A stretch of 64,000 bases of DNA from NCBI GenBank assembly GCA_024235935.1, contig JACKLL010000006.1:124001-188000 (forward strand), given 5' to 3'. This DNA comes from Rhodoferax sp. (GTDB lineage Bacteria > Pseudomonadota > Gammaproteobacteria > Burkholderiales > Burkholderiaceae_C). The translations under genes and the position numbers were made by a program. A model generated the notes under the pieces. That model saw only the letters and a list, made by a program, of their open reading frames with translations. It was not told the origin of the DNA and did not search any database. Below, in pieces: positions 46,769 through 54,960 of the stretch (positions are counted from its first letter, which is position 1; each line of letters begins with the position of its first letter).

Positions 46769-48478
46769 TCATTTGGGCCATGGAACAGCAGCAATGCGCG
46801 GGTCGCTGCTCGCCATGCGGTCCCAGGACCGTCGCACGATGTCGCATTGCACTTCGCTCACGACTTTGCACATGCGTCGCAGCCATAGCCCGGCTTCCTC
46901 CGGGTGGCCATTCCAGGCCATGGCTGCAGCCACTTTCTGAAACGATGCCGGGGCAGGATTGAACGCGACCGTGCGCCGCATCCAATCAAGATCTGCCTCG
47001 GACATGTGATCGTCGGGTTCGAATTGGGTCATCCGCAGATGCGCCTGCAATTGCGTCAGGAGTAGCAGATCCAGTGGCTCTGACGGTGGCGTCCGGATAT
47101 TGGCCTGGACGAACCGCTGATTTCGGTAGGCCGGCTCGACACTCGCATAGTCACTGATGATCAGCCCCAACAAGGCGCAGGCCAGCAACCACAAGCCGGC
47201 TGGGACAAGGCGGCCGGTCCGCAGCCGTGGTGTCGCACCAGCACGCACGTCAAGCATGCCGGCAACCAGTCCGGCCGGCAGCAGCATATAGGCGTAATGC
47301 AGGGGCAATTCGAGCATGGCGTGATTGGCGACCACCAGCAAGAAGAGCACCAACAACACATCTTCGGCATTGCGCACCTTGCGAACGGTGCGCCACATCC
47401 ACACCACGACACCGAGTGCGACCGCCAAGCCCATCGGGATACCCATCCAGAGGACCAGATCGAGAAAAAGATTGTGGGCATAAGAAAATGCGCCAATACG
47501 GGTTCGATCCGCGGCTACCTCGAGTTGCGCCAGAAGCGTCTGGTTCCAGCCATAACCCCACCAAGGGCGTTGCCACGCGGCGTCTGCAAACAAGGCCCAT
47601 ATGGCAGGGCGGGTCTCGGTCGACAGCCGCATCGGATCGAGCAGATCGCGGTGTTCGGCCAGCAACAAGACCTCCCGCAGCCCGCCCAAAGATGCCGTAC
47701 ACAGGAAGAAGAAGGCCACCAGTGCTGTTGCCACCCAAGGCAGGCGTGCGCTCGGCCAGTGCCCTCGCCAGTACCAGACCGCGGACAACAGCAGCATCGT
47801 TGCAAGCCAACCGGTCCGGGAATTTGTCATAGCTAGACCAAACAGGAGATACAAGGCGCCCAGAATCGCAACCGGCCCTGCTACCAGGCGGCGAACCCAT
47901 GCCCATCCCAGGGCCAGCAGCCCCCACAACAAGAATGTGGCCAACTGATTCGGTTGGCCGAAATTAGCAAACGGCCGCCCAAAGTTGTCGCGCATGATCC
48001 AGACTTCCAGTTCGTCCAGCCCGTCCAGCCCGAGCCACTGTTGCAACTGCATTCCAACCGATACCAGCGCAGCCAGTCCTATAGCCAGAAAAAGGCCATC
48101 ACCGAGCTGGCCAGCTGTCGCGGATTCCCACTGTGCGCCAATCAACAACGCCAGCAACAATCCCAGCAGGAAGGCGCTACTGATCCAGGTGGTGCCAATG
48201 AAGCCAATCATTCCCGCGGCTTGTTGCAACCATGCAAGCACGACCAGAACGCTGGTCAGGAGCGCTGCATCGAACCAGGGAAACCGGTCTGGAGCGCGGA
48301 CAATTACTGCGGCACCAGCCAACGCGACAACGAACGCAATCCAGACATCGAAATGAAATGCGGTCCAGGGCAGGTAGTGATTGGGTAGCAGCCAGCCCAG
48401 CGACAAGGTAGCCGACCAGGCCGTGAGCCAGAACCGTGACATCACGGGTAGCGAGGGCACGCGCATGGATTCATTCAT
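46769..48478 (-). CDS. PglL/Wzy-type O-oligosaccharyltransferase, first copy
   Basis: 569 residues from ATG 48478 (ATG 48466 is also possible). Multi-pass membrane protein. Motifs: FANFGQPNQLATFLLWGLLALGWAW (the N-Q-L-A signature of PglL), TNSRTGWLATMLLLSAVWYWRG, the loop PWWGYGWNQTLLAQL and SYAHNLFLDLVLWMGIPMG with the conserved His. The last 110 residues are a soluble tail (MSEADLDWMRRTVAFNPAP) as in Wzy_C-type ligases. It lies downstream of the pilin gene, separated by a strong terminator, so it needs its own promoter or read-through. Confidence 0.87.
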   Translation of the reverse strand: MNESMRVPSLPVMSRFWLTAWSATLSLGWLLPNHYLPWTAFHFDVWIAFVVALAGAAVIVRAPDRFPWFDAALLTSVLVVLAWLQQAAGMIGFIGTTWISSAFLLGLLLALLIGAQWESATAGQLGDGLFLAIGLAALVSVGMQLQQWLGLDGLDELEVWIMRDNFGRPFANFGQPNQLATFLLWGLLALGWAWVRRLVAGPVAILGALYLLFGLAMTNSRTGWLATMLLLSAVWYWRGHWPSARLPWVATALVAFFFLCTASLGGLREVLLLAEHRDLLDPMRLSTETRPAIWALFADAAWQRPWWGYGWNQTLLAQLEVAADRTRIGAFSYAHNLFLDLVLWMGIPMGLAVALGVVVWMWRTVRKVRNAEDVLLVLFLLVVANHAMLELPLHYAYMLLPAGLVAGMLDVRAGATPRLRTGRLVPAGLWLLACALLGLIISDYASVEPAYRNQRFVQANIRTPPSEPLDLLLLTQLQAHLRMTQFEPDDHMSEADLDWMRRTVAFNPAPASFQKVAAAMAWNGHPEEAGLWLRRMCKVVSEVQCDIVRRSWDRMASSDPRIAAVPWPK

Positions 48479-48567
48479 GGGATTTTGTCGATGTCCGCCA
48501 CAGGGTGTGAGCGCAGTGTCCGTATTGCGAGAGCCCAACAGACCCGATCACGCGCCCGTCAAACGGG

Positions 48568-48591
48568 AAAAGGCCCCCGCAGGGGCCTTTT
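48568..48591 (-). terminator. Rho-independent terminator after the pilin gene
   Basis: AAAAGGCCCC (48568-48577) and GGGGCCTTTT (48582-48591) form a perfect ten-pair stem with a four-base loop, flanked by an A tract on one side and a T tract on the other. It lies 28 bp past the pilin stop and should end the abundant pilin message. Confidence 0.88.
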
Positions 48592-48618
48592 CGACAACGC
48601 AGATCAGATCAATGCGGT

Positions 48619-49083
48619 TTACTTGCAGCTTGCTGGCAGGTACTTGGCTGGCATTACGGTAGAAATGGTAATGCTGTTATACGCAGCTGCAGTAGCCGCG
48701 GCACAAACCCAGGAGACCTGTCCGTTGGGCTGGAGGGTTCCGGTGAACATCACACCCGTACCCGTCAGTTTCGGCTCGGCAGATGTAGCGGCTGCAACGA
48801 TGATGCCGGTGCCTGAGTTGGATGCCAGATAGGTGACACCCGAGACGAACTTGGAAGTCTGCGTCTCGACTGCGGTGGTCATGCTGTCCATCGTTCCATT
48901 GGCCTGGGCATGCTCGGAAACAGCGACCTTAGCCGACGAGGCGGCGAGGATAATCTCCGACACCTTGGCGCGGACCGTGTAGTCCTGATAGGCCGGCAGG
49001 GCGACGGCGGCCAGAATACCGATGATCGCAACAACGATCATCAACTCGATAAGGGTGAAACCTTTTTGCATGGAACGCTTCAT
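48619..49083 (-). CDS. pilA: Type IV pilin (major pilin, type IVa)
   Basis: 154 residues from ATG 49083, with AGGAG seven bases upstream. The leader MKRSMQKG is cut before the methylated Phe of [28 protein letters not shown]; Glu5 of the mature pilin is present. The rest is a Ser/Thr/Ala-rich globular domain closed by a C-terminal disulfide pair (Cys in VSWVCAA, Cys near the end in PASCK). The many exposed Ser/Thr would suit O-glycosylation by the adjacent ligases. It has its own sigma-54 promoter and terminator. Confidence 0.95.
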   Translation of the reverse strand: MKRSMQKGFTLIELMIVVAIIGILAAVALPAYQDYTVRAKVSEIILAASSAKVAVSEHAQANGTMDSMTTAVETQTSKFVSGVTYLASNSGTGIIVAAATSAEPKLTGTGVMFTGTLQPNGQVSWVCAAATAAAYNSITISTVMPAKYLPASCK

Positions 49084-49129
49084 TTGAAAACTCCTGGGGT
49101 TGAGAGAAACAGACTGGACGATCATCTAC

Positions 49130-49145
49130 AGCAGGATGTGTGCCA
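49130..49145 (-). promoter_or_regulatory. Sigma-54 promoter of the pilin gene
   Basis: On the minus strand the element reads TGGCACACATCCTGCT. It has GG and GC exactly 12 bases apart, as RpoN promoters require, and TGGCAC is a full -24 match. Predicted start is near 49119, giving a 36-nt leader with a good Shine-Dalgarno. Pilin genes are classic RpoN/PilR targets. Confidence 0.75.
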
Positions 49146-49174
49146 GGTCCAAAAACCGCTGATATTCGACGTTT

Positions 49175-49256
49175 TTGGGCCAGCAAGGCCCAATTTCCCG
49201 ACCAATTGATGTCGCAGCGACACTTCGCAGCGACGGCATGACATTAATGTCATGCC
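49175..49256. promoter_or_regulatory. Three inverted repeats upstream of the pilin promoter
   Basis: GGCATGACATTAATGTCATGCC (49235-49256) has perfect 11-base arms. TGTCG-CAG-CGACA lies at 49210-49222, and TTGGGCC-n5-GGCCCAA at 49175-49193. Relative to the predicted start they fall near -116 to -137, -91 to -103 and -56 to -74. The first two contain TGTC half-sites like those described for PilR; enhancer function is inferred. The outermost could also end the upstream ATPase message. Confidence 0.5.
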
Positions 49257-49267
49257 ATTTTTGTCAC

Positions 49268-51688
49268 TTACTTGATGCAGACCTGCCGGACCATCTTGAT
49301 GTCGGTCATGCCCATCATGACCTTTTCCATGCCGTCCATCTTCAGCGTCCGCATTCCGCCTTCGACCGATTGTGCGAACAGTTCGGCCACCCGGGCACGT
49401 TCCTGGATCAGCTTCTTGACGCTGTCGTCGGCAATCAGCAGTTCGTGCAGGCCAATGCGGCCTTTGTAGCCGGTGCCGTTGCACTTGTCGCAGCCGACCG
49501 CACGGTACAGCTTGAGCTGGCCATCCTGGCCATAGGTCTGGTTCCAGCTCTCCAGCAGCTTGCGGGTTTCGCCGGCGTGGTCCGCCTGCCAGGCCTTGGA
49601 ATGGCGCAGTTCTTCGACGTATTCAGTGACGAATAGCCGCATCTCATCGGCGTCCGGGACATAGGACTGCTTGCAGTCGCACAGCTTCTTGGCCAGGCGC
49701 TGGGCCAGGATGCCAAGCAGGGCGTCGGCAAAATTGAACGGGTCCATGCCCATGTCCATCAACCGGGTGATGGATTCGGGTGCCGAATTCGTGTGCAGCG
49801 TCGAGAACACCAGGTGCCCGGTCAGTGAAGCCTCGACGCCCATCGACACGGTTTCCTTGTCGCGCGACTCGCCGACCATGATGATGTCCGGGTCGGCCCG
49901 CAGGAAGGCGCGCATGACCAGCGCGAAGTCAATGCCGGCCTTCTTGTTGATCTGGACCTGGCGCAAGCCTTTCTGCGTGATTTCGACCGGGTCCTCGGCG
50001 GTCCAGATCTTGGTATCCGGCGTGTTGAGGAATTTCAGGATCGAATGCAGCGTGGTGGTCTTGCCGGAACCGGTCGGGCCGCACACGTAGAACAGACCGT
50101 AGGGCTTGGTGACCGTCTTCTCCAGTCGCTCACGGTTGTGGGTGGTCAAGCCCAGCTTTTCCAGCGGGATCGGTTCGCCGGCGGCCAGGATCCGCATGAC
50201 GACGTCCTCGACACCGCCGGTAGACGGAATCGTGGCGACACGCAGCTCGATGTCCAGCGGGCCGTACTTCTTGAACTTGATCTTGCCGTCCTGGGGCTTG
50301 CGACGCTCGGAAATATCGAGATCGCACATGATCTTGAGCCGCGTCACCATGGCCTGGCGGAAATGCGCGGGCACCTCGATGTACGGCACCAGCGTGCCGT
50401 CGATGCGAAACCGGATGCCGGTCTTGAGCTTGCCCGGCATCGGCTCGATGTGGATGTCCGACACCTTCTGGTTATAGGCGTCGATGATCACCTTGTTGAC
50501 GAACTTGACCAGTTCGTTGTCGGCCGCCGCCGACTCCAGCGAGTCATCGTTGCTGCCGTCGTCGATCGGCCCGCCATCCATGTCGGCCAGCAACTGGTCG
50601 ATCGAACCGCCCTCGTTGCCCGCGCCATACAGCTGCGCCAGCGTCTCCTCGAATTCGGTCAGTGTCGTGACGCTGTAGACAAACTTGGTGATGCGCGGAA
50701 AGACCTGGGGAACGACACGGGCGCCGCGCACCGCCTCCGGGTCCATGCACATGATGACCAGGCCATCCGGTGACTCCTCCAGCGGAATCCAGCCCTGCTC
50801 GACGATGAATTCCCGCTTGAGCGGCCCGTGCAGCGCCTCCGCACGGATGCGGCCGGAGCTGAAGGGCTCATACGGCACACCGAAGAACCGCGCCAGCGAG
50901 GAGCCGATCTGCGCTGGTTTGAGTTTGAAGTTGGACAACAGCAGGCGCTCGACCGGTTTGTGCTCATTGCGCGCATCGACCAGGCACTGCTCCAGCTCGG
51001 CCTGGGTCAGCACACCGTCGGTCACCAGCCCGTCGTACTTGGTGGCCTTGAGGCGCGCCGCCTCGCTCGCCTTCTGCACCCGCTGGCGAATCGCCGTGGC
51101 CAGCGTCTTGCACAGTTGCGCGACACCCTCCACCTCGAGCGCACCGAAGCTCTGGTCACTCTTGTTGTTGATGATCTGCAGCACACCATGCAGCACATCG
51201 CCATCGAGAATGGGGGCCACCAGCATCTGGCGTGTGCGGTAGCCGGATCGCTTGTCGACCTCCTTCAGGAAGGTCAGCGACGGATGGATCTGCTTGAGCG
51301 CCTCGTCGTCATAGACATCGGCCAGGTTGAGCTGCTGGCGGCTGAAGGCCACATAGCCGGCCAGGCTCTGCGGCGAGATCGGAAGCTTCAGATCGCGGCT
51401 GCTGTTCAGGCCGGTCTTGACCTTGGAGACGATGGCCGTGCGGTCCTCGTTGACGGCATACAGGGTCAGCCGGTCTGCATTGAGCAGCTTGCAGATGTCC
51501 TGGCTGGCATCCAGCATGATCTGGTCCAGGTTCTCGGTGTCATGGATGCGCGCCGTGACGTGGTGCAGCTGCTTGTAGAACAGCGCCTCGAACGTGATGC
51601 CGCGCTTTTCCGGCGGCAGCTTCTGGCTCTCGAAGAACGCCTGTTCCGACGAGCGCTCACCCGTTGCCGGCTTGAGTACCGCGCTCAT
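49268..51688 (-). CDS. GAF-domain GspE/PilB-type ATPase
   Basis: 806 residues from ATG 51688. Domains: GAF at about 43-195; MshEN-like region at about 215-370 (DGVLTQAELEQCLVDA, SSLARFFGVPYEP); T2SSE ATPase at about 410-800 with Walker A GPTGSGKTTT, the Asp box TAEDPVEI, Walker B RADPDIIMVGESRD and the His box TGHLVFSTLHTNSA. The cysteine zinc motif is unusual: CDC and CDKC rather than two CxxC pairs, with about 60 extra residues between. The GAF domain has Asn175-Lys176, Phe181 and Glu185, close to the NKxnFxxxDE motif of cyclic-nucleotide-binding GAFs. It should power pilus extension or secretion. Confidence 0.88.
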   Translation of the reverse strand: MSAVLKPATGERSSEQAFFESQKLPPEKRGITFEALFYKQLHHVTARIHDTENLDQIMLDASQDICKLLNADRLTLYAVNEDRTAIVSKVKTGLNSSRDLKLPISPQSLAGYVAFSRQQLNLADVYDDEALKQIHPSLTFLKEVDKRSGYRTRQMLVAPILDGDVLHGVLQIINNKSDQSFGALEVEGVAQLCKTLATAIRQRVQKASEAARLKATKYDGLVTDGVLTQAELEQCLVDARNEHKPVERLLLSNFKLKPAQIGSSLARFFGVPYEPFSSGRIRAEALHGPLKREFIVEQGWIPLEESPDGLVIMCMDPEAVRGARVVPQVFPRITKFVYSVTTLTEFEETLAQLYGAGNEGGSIDQLLADMDGGPIDDGSNDDSLESAAADNELVKFVNKVIIDAYNQKVSDIHIEPMPGKLKTGIRFRIDGTLVPYIEVPAHFRQAMVTRLKIMCDLDISERRKPQDGKIKFKKYGPLDIELRVATIPSTGGVEDVVMRILAAGEPIPLEKLGLTTHNRERLEKTVTKPYGLFYVCGPTGSGKTTTLHSILKFLNTPDTKIWTAEDPVEITQKGLRQVQINKKAGIDFALVMRAFLRADPDIIMVGESRDKETVSMGVEASLTGHLVFSTLHTNSAPESITRLMDMGMDPFNFADALLGILAQRLAKKLCDCKQSYVPDADEMRLFVTEYVEELRHSKAWQADHAGETRKLLESWNQTYGQDGQLKLYRAVGCDKCNGTGYKGRIGLHELLIADDSVKKLIQERARVAELFAQSVEGGMRTLKMDGMEKVMMGMTDIKMVRQVCIK

Positions 51689-51744
51689 GACCACAACCTC
51701 GCGCCACACGCGGCGGCAGTTTCCTGCTGGCAACGTACCGGATC

Positions 51745-51853
51745 ACCCTGCGTGCTGCGCACTGCGGGATTCGCCTTGGGAACGGCCCGGCGGAAAGCTG
51801 CAAAACCCTCCGTGCTGCGCACTGCGGGATTCGCCTTGGGAGCGGCCCGGCGG
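51745..51853. repeat. Two direct repeats of about 49 bp
   Basis: Copies at 51745-51793 and 51805-51853 differ at only two positions (51750/51810 and 51782/51842) and have a 60-bp period. The second copy ends one base before the stop codon of the phosphodiesterase gene. They fill most of the gap between that gene and the ATPase. They contain CGTGCTGCGCACTGCGGG and GGCCCGGCGG. Not coding in a recognised frame. Confidence 0.9.
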
Positions 51854-51854
51854 C

Positions 51855-52646
51855 TCATATCTCGAACTCCTGGCCTGCGCGTAGCCAGCGGATGTCGTGG
51901 GTCACATTGGGGCCCGACACCGAGGTTTCGTCGAATTTCTGGATCTCGGCCATGATGAGATCGGTTTCTGCAGGTTTGGTATGGGTGATGTAGATCGGGT
52001 ACTTGCGATCGTTCGATATGTTGTCGAGTTCATCGGCCAGCACCCCCGGTGAGAGGTGCAGGCTGAGCTTGGCCAGGTCCTTCTCGCGGTTGCTGAACGC
52101 CGTCTCGATCACCAGCATCGCGACATTGAGCTCGTTGACCCGCTTCCAGAAGGCGGGATTGCGCTCCGTATCGCCGGAAAACACCCAGCAACCATTGCCC
52201 GCGGTCACAGCATACCCCACCGCGGGCACGGTGTGAACTGCCGGTAACACCTCGAGCAACTTGCGGTTGACCTCCATGGTCTGGCCGGTGAATATCTCGT
52301 GGAACGTGATGAACGGCGCTTGCGGCGTCGGGATCCGGCTGAAATCAGGCCAGATCACGTCGTTGAAGATGTGGGCCTTGAGCGCGGCGATGGTTCCGGC
52401 CAGCGCGTGGATCTTGAGCGGCTGCTGGCGTCGGGCCGCGACGGCGTCGACCATCAGGGGCAGTGCAGCGACATGGTCGAGATGGGAGTGGGTCAGGAAC
52501 ACATGTTCGATGCCCCTCATTTCGTCCAGCGTGAGGTCACCCACACCGGTACCCGCGTCGATCAGGATGTCGCCATCAATCAGGAAGGACGTGGTACGGC
52601 AGTCTTTGGCGATGGCGCCTGAACAGCCCAACACACGCACTTTCAT
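51855..52646 (-). CDS. Metallo-beta-lactamase-fold cyclic-nucleotide phosphodiesterase (class II type)
   Basis: 263 residues. Metal-binding motif THSHLDHVAALPLMVDA (HxHLDH, the class II phosphodiesterase form), VHTVPAVGYAV, GDTERNPAFW and THTKPAETD. Class II enzymes such as yeast PDE1 hydrolyse 3',5'-cAMP/cGMP. The assignment here rests on the motif and on the cyclase gene that precedes it by only 8 bp. Some MBL-fold homologues have other roles, so the substrate is not certain. Confidence 0.82.
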   Translation of the reverse strand: MKVRVLGCSGAIAKDCRTTSFLIDGDILIDAGTGVGDLTLDEMRGIEHVFLTHSHLDHVAALPLMVDAVAARRQQPLKIHALAGTIAALKAHIFNDVIWPDFSRIPTPQAPFITFHEIFTGQTMEVNRKLLEVLPAVHTVPAVGYAVTAGNGCWVFSGDTERNPAFWKRVNELNVAMLVIETAFSNREKDLAKLSLHLSPGVLADELDNISNDRKYPIYITHTKPAETDLIMAEIQKFDETSVSGPNVTHDIRWLRAGQEFEI

Positions 52647-52654
52647 GGCGGCCC

Positions 52655-54904
52655 TTATTTGGTTTCAAAATTCGTTGCACCGTCCCATTCCAGATCGAAT
52701 GGAAGCAGCCGCATGGAGGCTACGCGATCTGAGTAAAGGTGGTAAAGGTACTTTTTGGCATTCATCCGCAGCAAGTTCATCATCAGGAGGTCACACTGCT
52801 CCCAGTCCTGCGCCCGGTAGGCCTTGAGGAAGGCGCCCCACGCCTTGAGCTCGGCCTCGGTCTCGGCGCCGATGCGGTTGGCGGGCGCCACCGGCCAGAA
52901 AATGGCGACGGCCTGGTCCTTGCCCTTGACGCGTACCCGGTCCAGTTCCTGCCAGCCGAAGTCCGGCGCCAGCTTGCGGGCAGACTCGCTGACCACGATG
53001 TCGACACCATACACCTTGGACAAGCCCTCCAGCCGCGAGCCCAGGTTGACCGCATCGCCAATCACGGTATAGCTCTTGCGGATATTGGAGCCCATGTCGC
53101 CGACACACATGTTGCCGGTGTTCACACCGATGCCGATACCGATCTCCGGTATGCCCTTGGCCCGGTGCTCCTCGTTGATGCCGCGCACCGCATTGGCCAT
53201 CTCCATTGCAGACTTGACCGCCAGATGGGCGTGTTCCGATGTCTCGACCGGCGCACCCCAGAACGCCATCACGCAGTCACCCATGTATTTGTCGATGGTG
53301 CCGCGGTTGGCGCGGATGATGCCGGTCAGCCGCGTGAAAACCCCGTTGAGCAATGACTGCAACTGGATCGGCTCCATCTGTTCGGACATCTTGGTGAAGC
53401 CCCGCATGTCGCAGAACATCACCGTCATTTCCCGGTTGGTGGCCTCCATGCTGTAGCTGTCCGGGTCCTTGACCATTTCGTCGACCAGCTCGGGCGGCAC
53501 GTAGGTGCCAAAGAGATTGGCCAGCTCGCGCTTGGAGCGGCTTTCGACAAAGTAGCCGTAGCTCATGTTGAGCGCGAACGCCGTCGCCACCATGATCAAC
53601 GCACCCGCCAGCGGCAACACCAGTCCGGCGCCGAGGTACAGCCACAGATTGAGCCCGCCGACGATGGCGGCCACGACCACGCTGAGGATCACGGCGCGGG
53701 TTGCAGAGACCAATGGCAGCGCAAATGCGAGGGTCAGCCCGGCGAACAGCAGCATGACGACCTCATAGCCGATCGCGTAATCGGGCTTGACCAGGGTGTT
53801 GCCGTCGAGCAGACCGGAGATCACGTTGGCATGGGCCTCGACACCGGGATAGATTTCGCTGACCGGCGTGACCCGCAAGTCCTGCAGACCGGGCGCCGTG
53901 GTACCGACCAGCACGATCTTGTTCTTCAGCGACTCCGCCGGCAAGGCCTTGGACAGCAGGTCTGCGGCAGACACGTACCGGAACGATCCGCCCTTGGGGC
54001 CACCAAAACCCCGGAACGGAATCAGTGCCGAGACCTGGTCGTCCACCGGAATGGCCAGTGTCTTGGCGCCCAGCTTGAGCTGAATACTCTCAAGGCCCTG
54101 GTAGCTGCGGCCCAGAATGCGCTCTTTCGGAAACCCTGGTGACACAGTCGGCAAACCTGCCAGCATGCGGAACATCGCCAGCGAAAGGGATTCGTAGTAG
54201 TTGCCCTTGTATTCCGCGATCAGCGGCAGCGATCGCACGACGCCATCACCCTCGGGGATGGGATTGAAATGACCTGCCACCGGCGCCGCATTGGCGATCT
54301 GCGCGATGTTGCTGCCGTATCCGTTCCAGCTGGTGAACTTGATGGGGCGCCCCTGCAAGGCTTCCTTGGTCATCACCGGCGCGGGCAGAACACCGGACGT
54401 GTGGCCATCCCGATCGCCGGTCAGGTAGTAACCCAGCACCACCGCCCGACCTTCAAGCGACTTGGCGAACAGCGCGTCGTAGTCCAGTGAACCCTGCAAC
54501 TGCTTGAGCTTGTCGACGAATCCAGGCTGGTCGCGCAATTCGCGCTGTGCCAGCTCATTGAGCCGCTTCAGGCCGGAGCTCTCGTCGGCCTCCGCGAACA
54601 CGATGTCGAAGCCCAGCAAGGCAATCTTCTGGCGCTCGAACAACTCGTTGGTCAGCTCGCTGAGGTGGTTGCGGCCCCAGGGCCAGCGCCCGACGTCCGC
54701 CAGGCTTTTTTCGTCGATATCGACGATCACCACCCGGTCGTCCAGCGTCTTGGGCATGGTCGCGCGCAGACGCGAATCGTAGATGATGCTGTCAAGCCGA
54801 TCCAGCACACCCAGGCGCACAGCACCGACAGCGTGCAACAGCGCGACCACCAGCGGCAGCAGGGTTACGAGAATTCGCGGCCAGTGCTTGACGAGTGCGC
54901 GCAT
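52655..54904 (-). CDS. CHASE2-domain class III adenylate/guanylate cyclase
   Basis: 749 residues. N-terminal membrane helix, an extracytoplasmic CHASE2 domain at about 35-375 (VVIVDIDEKSLADVGRWPWGR, GDGVVRSLPLIAEY), three helices at about 378-452, then the cyclase domain. Metal Asp in MFCDMRGFT (about 497) and in YMGDCVMAFWG (about 540). Purine-recognising Lys lies in TIDKYMGD and Thr in SYTVIGD, a pair typical of adenylate cyclases. Transition-state Asn and Arg are in AVNLGSRLEG. All catalytic residues are present. An extracellular signal through CHASE2 should control cAMP production. Confidence 0.92.
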   Translation of the reverse strand: MRALVKHWPRILVTLLPLVVALLHAVGAVRLGVLDRLDSIIYDSRLRATMPKTLDDRVVIVDIDEKSLADVGRWPWGRNHLSELTNELFERQKIALLGFDIVFAEADESSGLKRLNELAQRELRDQPGFVDKLKQLQGSLDYDALFAKSLEGRAVVLGYYLTGDRDGHTSGVLPAPVMTKEALQGRPIKFTSWNGYGSNIAQIANAAPVAGHFNPIPEGDGVVRSLPLIAEYKGNYYESLSLAMFRMLAGLPTVSPGFPKERILGRSYQGLESIQLKLGAKTLAIPVDDQVSALIPFRGFGGPKGGSFRYVSAADLLSKALPAESLKNKIVLVGTTAPGLQDLRVTPVSEIYPGVEAHANVISGLLDGNTLVKPDYAIGYEVVMLLFAGLTLAFALPLVSATRAVILSVVVAAIVGGLNLWLYLGAGLVLPLAGALIMVATAFALNMSYGYFVESRSKRELANLFGTYVPPELVDEMVKDPDSYSMEATNREMTVMFCDMRGFTKMSEQMEPIQLQSLLNGVFTRLTGIIRANRGTIDKYMGDCVMAFWGAPVETSEHAHLAVKSAMEMANAVRGINEEHRAKGIPEIGIGIGVNTGNMCVGDMGSNIRKSYTVIGDAVNLGSRLEGLSKVYGVDIVVSESARKLAPDFGWQELDRVRVKGKDQAVAIFWPVAPANRIGAETEAELKAWGAFLKAYRAQDWEQCDLLMMNLLRMNAKKYLYHLYSDRVASMRLLPFDLEWDGATNFETK

Positions 54905-54960
54905 GGCGGCGTCAGCAAACAGGCGTGAAAGCCGCGGAGATCAGCTGACGGTCCCCGCTG

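Noticed and set aside
51745..51853. CRISPR-like repeat
   Set aside because: Only two copies with an 11-bp spacer and 49-bp units, and no cas genes; simply a tandem direct repeat.
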